This document shows positions 62,685 to 64,000 of a stretch of 64,000 bases of DNA, in pieces. The DNA is taken from contig NZ_CP051131.1 of the NCBI RefSeq assembly GCF_013378075.1, positions 124,001 through 188,000 on the forward strand, read 5' to 3'. The position numbers and the translations under genes are program-made. The DNA is from Parasphingopyxis algicola. Its GTDB lineage: Bacteria > Pseudomonadota > Alphaproteobacteria > Sphingomonadales > Sphingomonadaceae. A model generated the notes under the pieces. It was not told where the DNA came from. It saw nothing but the letters and a program-made list of their open reading frames with translations, and did no database searches. How positions within the stretch are numbered: position 1 is the stretch's first letter; the number at the start of each line of letters is the position of its first letter.

Positions 62685-64000
62685 TCAGGCGGCTTTCAGT
62701 ATCGGCGGCTGCACTTCGACCTCGATATCGGCCGGCAACGGAGGCTCGGCCCGAATGCCGTTGCGGATCGCCGTCAGCAGCGAAACCGGGTCGCAGCTGA
62801 AGCGGACGAGCTGCGTCATGCCGGTCTCGGCCGCCTTCTGGGCCGCGAACTCGAACGCCGTCACTTCGGCGAGATGCGGAACGTCGCCATGGCGTTCCGA
62901 GAAACGGGCGAAATTCCGGGCCTCGTCCGCCATGAACGGCTCGGGGCCGGTCTCCGCGAAATAGCGCAGCAGCAACGCGTCGAGCCCATCTTCGCCGAGC
63001 GACAGCCACAGATAGCGGGTCGTGAGCGGCAGCACATCGACGATACTGCCCCGCCGCGCCATCAGGATGAGGTCGACATAGATGTCGAACGCCGGATCGT
63101 CGTCAGGATGGGTCGGTTCGCCCCGGCAGCGCGCATCGATGCACCGCCGCAGATCGTCTTCCCATTCGGCCGGCGACGGATAGTCCGGCGGCGCCCGCAC
63201 ATCGATGGCTTCCGCCTCTTCGCCGACGGGCGAGGCCTGGCAATCGGCCGTCGGCGATTTCGCCGCGTACCAGATGGTTTGCAGCTGCCCGAGCAGATCG
63301 CGAATGTCCGCGACATCGATGTTCCGGGCATCGACATATTCCGGAATGATCTCGAAATTGATGGCCTTGAGGTTGGGAAGACCGGGCGCGGCGCGGCCGA
63401 GCAGTTCGATGACCTCCGGCTGCGGCAGGCCGCAATGCGAATCGAGCCAATAGCCGTTGTGATCCTGTCCGCCCGCGACATGGATTTCCCAGACATGATC
63501 GCGCGGCAATTGCGCGAGCACGGTTTCGGCATCGTCCCGCCCGTTGCGCTGGTTGCTCCAGATATTGTGCAGGTCGAGCAGGATCCCGCAATCGGCGCGG
63601 ACCGCGATCTCTCCCCAGAATGCGCCGTCCGGCATCTCGCCGGCGCGCGGCGCGAAATAGTTGACGCCGGTTTCGAACGCGAAGGGCAGGCCGAACAGGT
63701 CCTGCAACCGCTTGATGCGGTCGACGATCATCGCGACGCTTTCATGAGTTTGCGCCGGCGGCATCAGGAATCCCATGGCGCGCCGTTCATCCCCGTTGCC
63801 CGTCGACACGAAACTCGCATGGTCGCTCCACCAGGCGGGCTTCAGTATCGCCAGCGAGCGGCGCAGCGCATCGAGCTGGCGGTCGTCGAAACCGTTGGTC
63901 GAGGCGACCGGGCAGCCGACGCTGTGGACGAGCACCGACTTGCCGAGGTCGAGCAGCGAGGCGAACTTGGCTTCGTCGATCACGAACCGGCCTTCGCCCG
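62685..64000 (-). CDS. DUF692 (multinuclear non-heme iron oxidase, MbnB/TglH-like) protein with C-terminal partner-like domain, 5' end outside window
   Basis: At least 438 residues; the frame stays open to the window edge, so GTG 63983 need not be the start. The N-terminal part (about 1-265 of the visible sequence) is a DUF692 TIM-barrel: WWSDHASF, FETGVNYF, LLDLHNIWSNQRNG, WEIHVAGGQ, DSHCG and NFEIIPEY hold the expected iron ligands. DUF692 enzymes (MbnB, TglH, ChrH) oxidise cysteine or similar residues in ribosomal peptides. The C-terminal part (about 270-438; PLTTRYLWLSLGEDGL, FMADEARNFARF, VTAFEFAAQ) resembles HvfC/MbnC-type partner proteins, here apparently fused. No precursor peptide gene is visible on the window side. 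Confidence 0.8.
   Translation of the reverse strand, partial: GEGRFVIDEAKFASLLDLGKSVLVHSVGCPVASTNGFDDRQLDALRRSLAILKPAWWSDHASFVSTGNGDERRAMGFLMPPAQTHESVAMIVDRIKRLQDLFGLPFAFETGVNYFAPRAGEMPDGAFWGEIAVRADCGILLDLHNIWSNQRNGRDDAETVLAQLPRDHVWEIHVAGGQDHNGYWLDSHCGLPQPEVIELLGRAAPGLPNLKAINFEIIPEYVDARNIDVADIRDLLGQLQTIWYAAKSPTADCQASPVGEEAEAIDVRAPPDYPSPAEWEDDLRRCIDARCRGEPTHPDDDPAFDIYVDLILMARRGSIVDVLPLTTRYLWLSLGEDGLDALLLRYFAETGPEPFMADEARNFARFSERHGDVPHLAEVTAFEFAAQKAAETGMTQLVRFSCDPVSLLTAIRNGIRAEPPLPADIEVEVQPPILKAA

Overview
The window is GC-rich, densely packed bacterial chromosome. Gene content points to an alphaproteobacterium of the order Sphingomonadales: a TrcR/DUF1013 regulator, CpdR, a SapC-family protein, DUF6356, DUF1192, DUF484-xerC, a vgr-related HExxH protein, and the dnaK-dnaJ and hrcA-grpE chaperone blocks. 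Most genes have short SD sequences or overlapping start/stop codons. I could not run a database search, so family names rest on recognised motifs and overall protein similarity.

Layout. 1-3.5 kb: a five-gene minus-strand operon of small stress/detoxification-type proteins (VOC, GST, DUF899, DUF1428, SRPBCC) facing an HxlR-type regulator across a compact region where two promoters and two dyads overlap. 3.6-6.4 kb: clpA and a DUF1192 gene. 6.4-13 kb: quinone oxidoreductase, GST, a metallophosphoesterase/glycosyltransferase pair, trcR with a hairpin leader, and fadD. 13-15.7 kb: an old-yellow-enzyme/aldehyde dehydrogenase operon. 15.8-21.7 kb: xseB-ispA-coaD, a cyclophilin, then queuosine genes queA and tgt. 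21.7-29 kb: FAD monooxygenase, DEAD-box helicase, a secreted small protein, a GlcD-type dehydrogenase, SapC, N-formylglutamate amidohydrolase and cpdR. 29.2 kb: tRNA-Val(GAC). 29.4-36 kb: XRE/DUF2975 operon, CPBP protease, thiolase, AidB-like acyl-CoA dehydrogenase and a GntP-type permease. 36-43.7 kb: DUF484-xerC, gshB, yraN-rsmI, an LpoA-like lipoprotein, and rph-rdgB-hemW. 43.8-46.1 kb: a BlaI/M56 peptidase pair lying between rph and hrcA. 46.3-49.4 kb: hrcA-grpE, a GNAT acetyltransferase and a secreted glycine-zipper protein.

The accessory part is 49.5-54.5 kb: an indoleamine 2,3-dioxygenase, a 483-bp repeat-bearing spacer, a compact two-gene type II restriction-modification system of visibly lower GC, an HExxH protein and a secreted protein made of two tandem copies of one domain. 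Then come a PCu(A)C copper chaperone, dnaK-dnaJ with a strong hairpin between them, a TPR-2OG oxygenase gene, a metallo-beta-lactamase-fold hydrolase with a His/Asp-rich tail, a 27-residue membrane peptide gene with its own hairpins, and purB with a translationally coupled coiled-coil protein. At the right edge is a DUF692 (multinuclear iron oxidase, MbnB/TglH-like) protein carrying a second C-terminal domain, cut by the window end.

Best candidates for new biology are the DUF692 two-domain enzyme (probable peptide-modifying enzyme whose substrate gene is not visible), the HxlR operon with its interleaved divergent promoters, the BlaI/M56 pair with an unusual charged sensor tail, the restriction-modification system, and the short hairpin-flanked membrane peptide gene.
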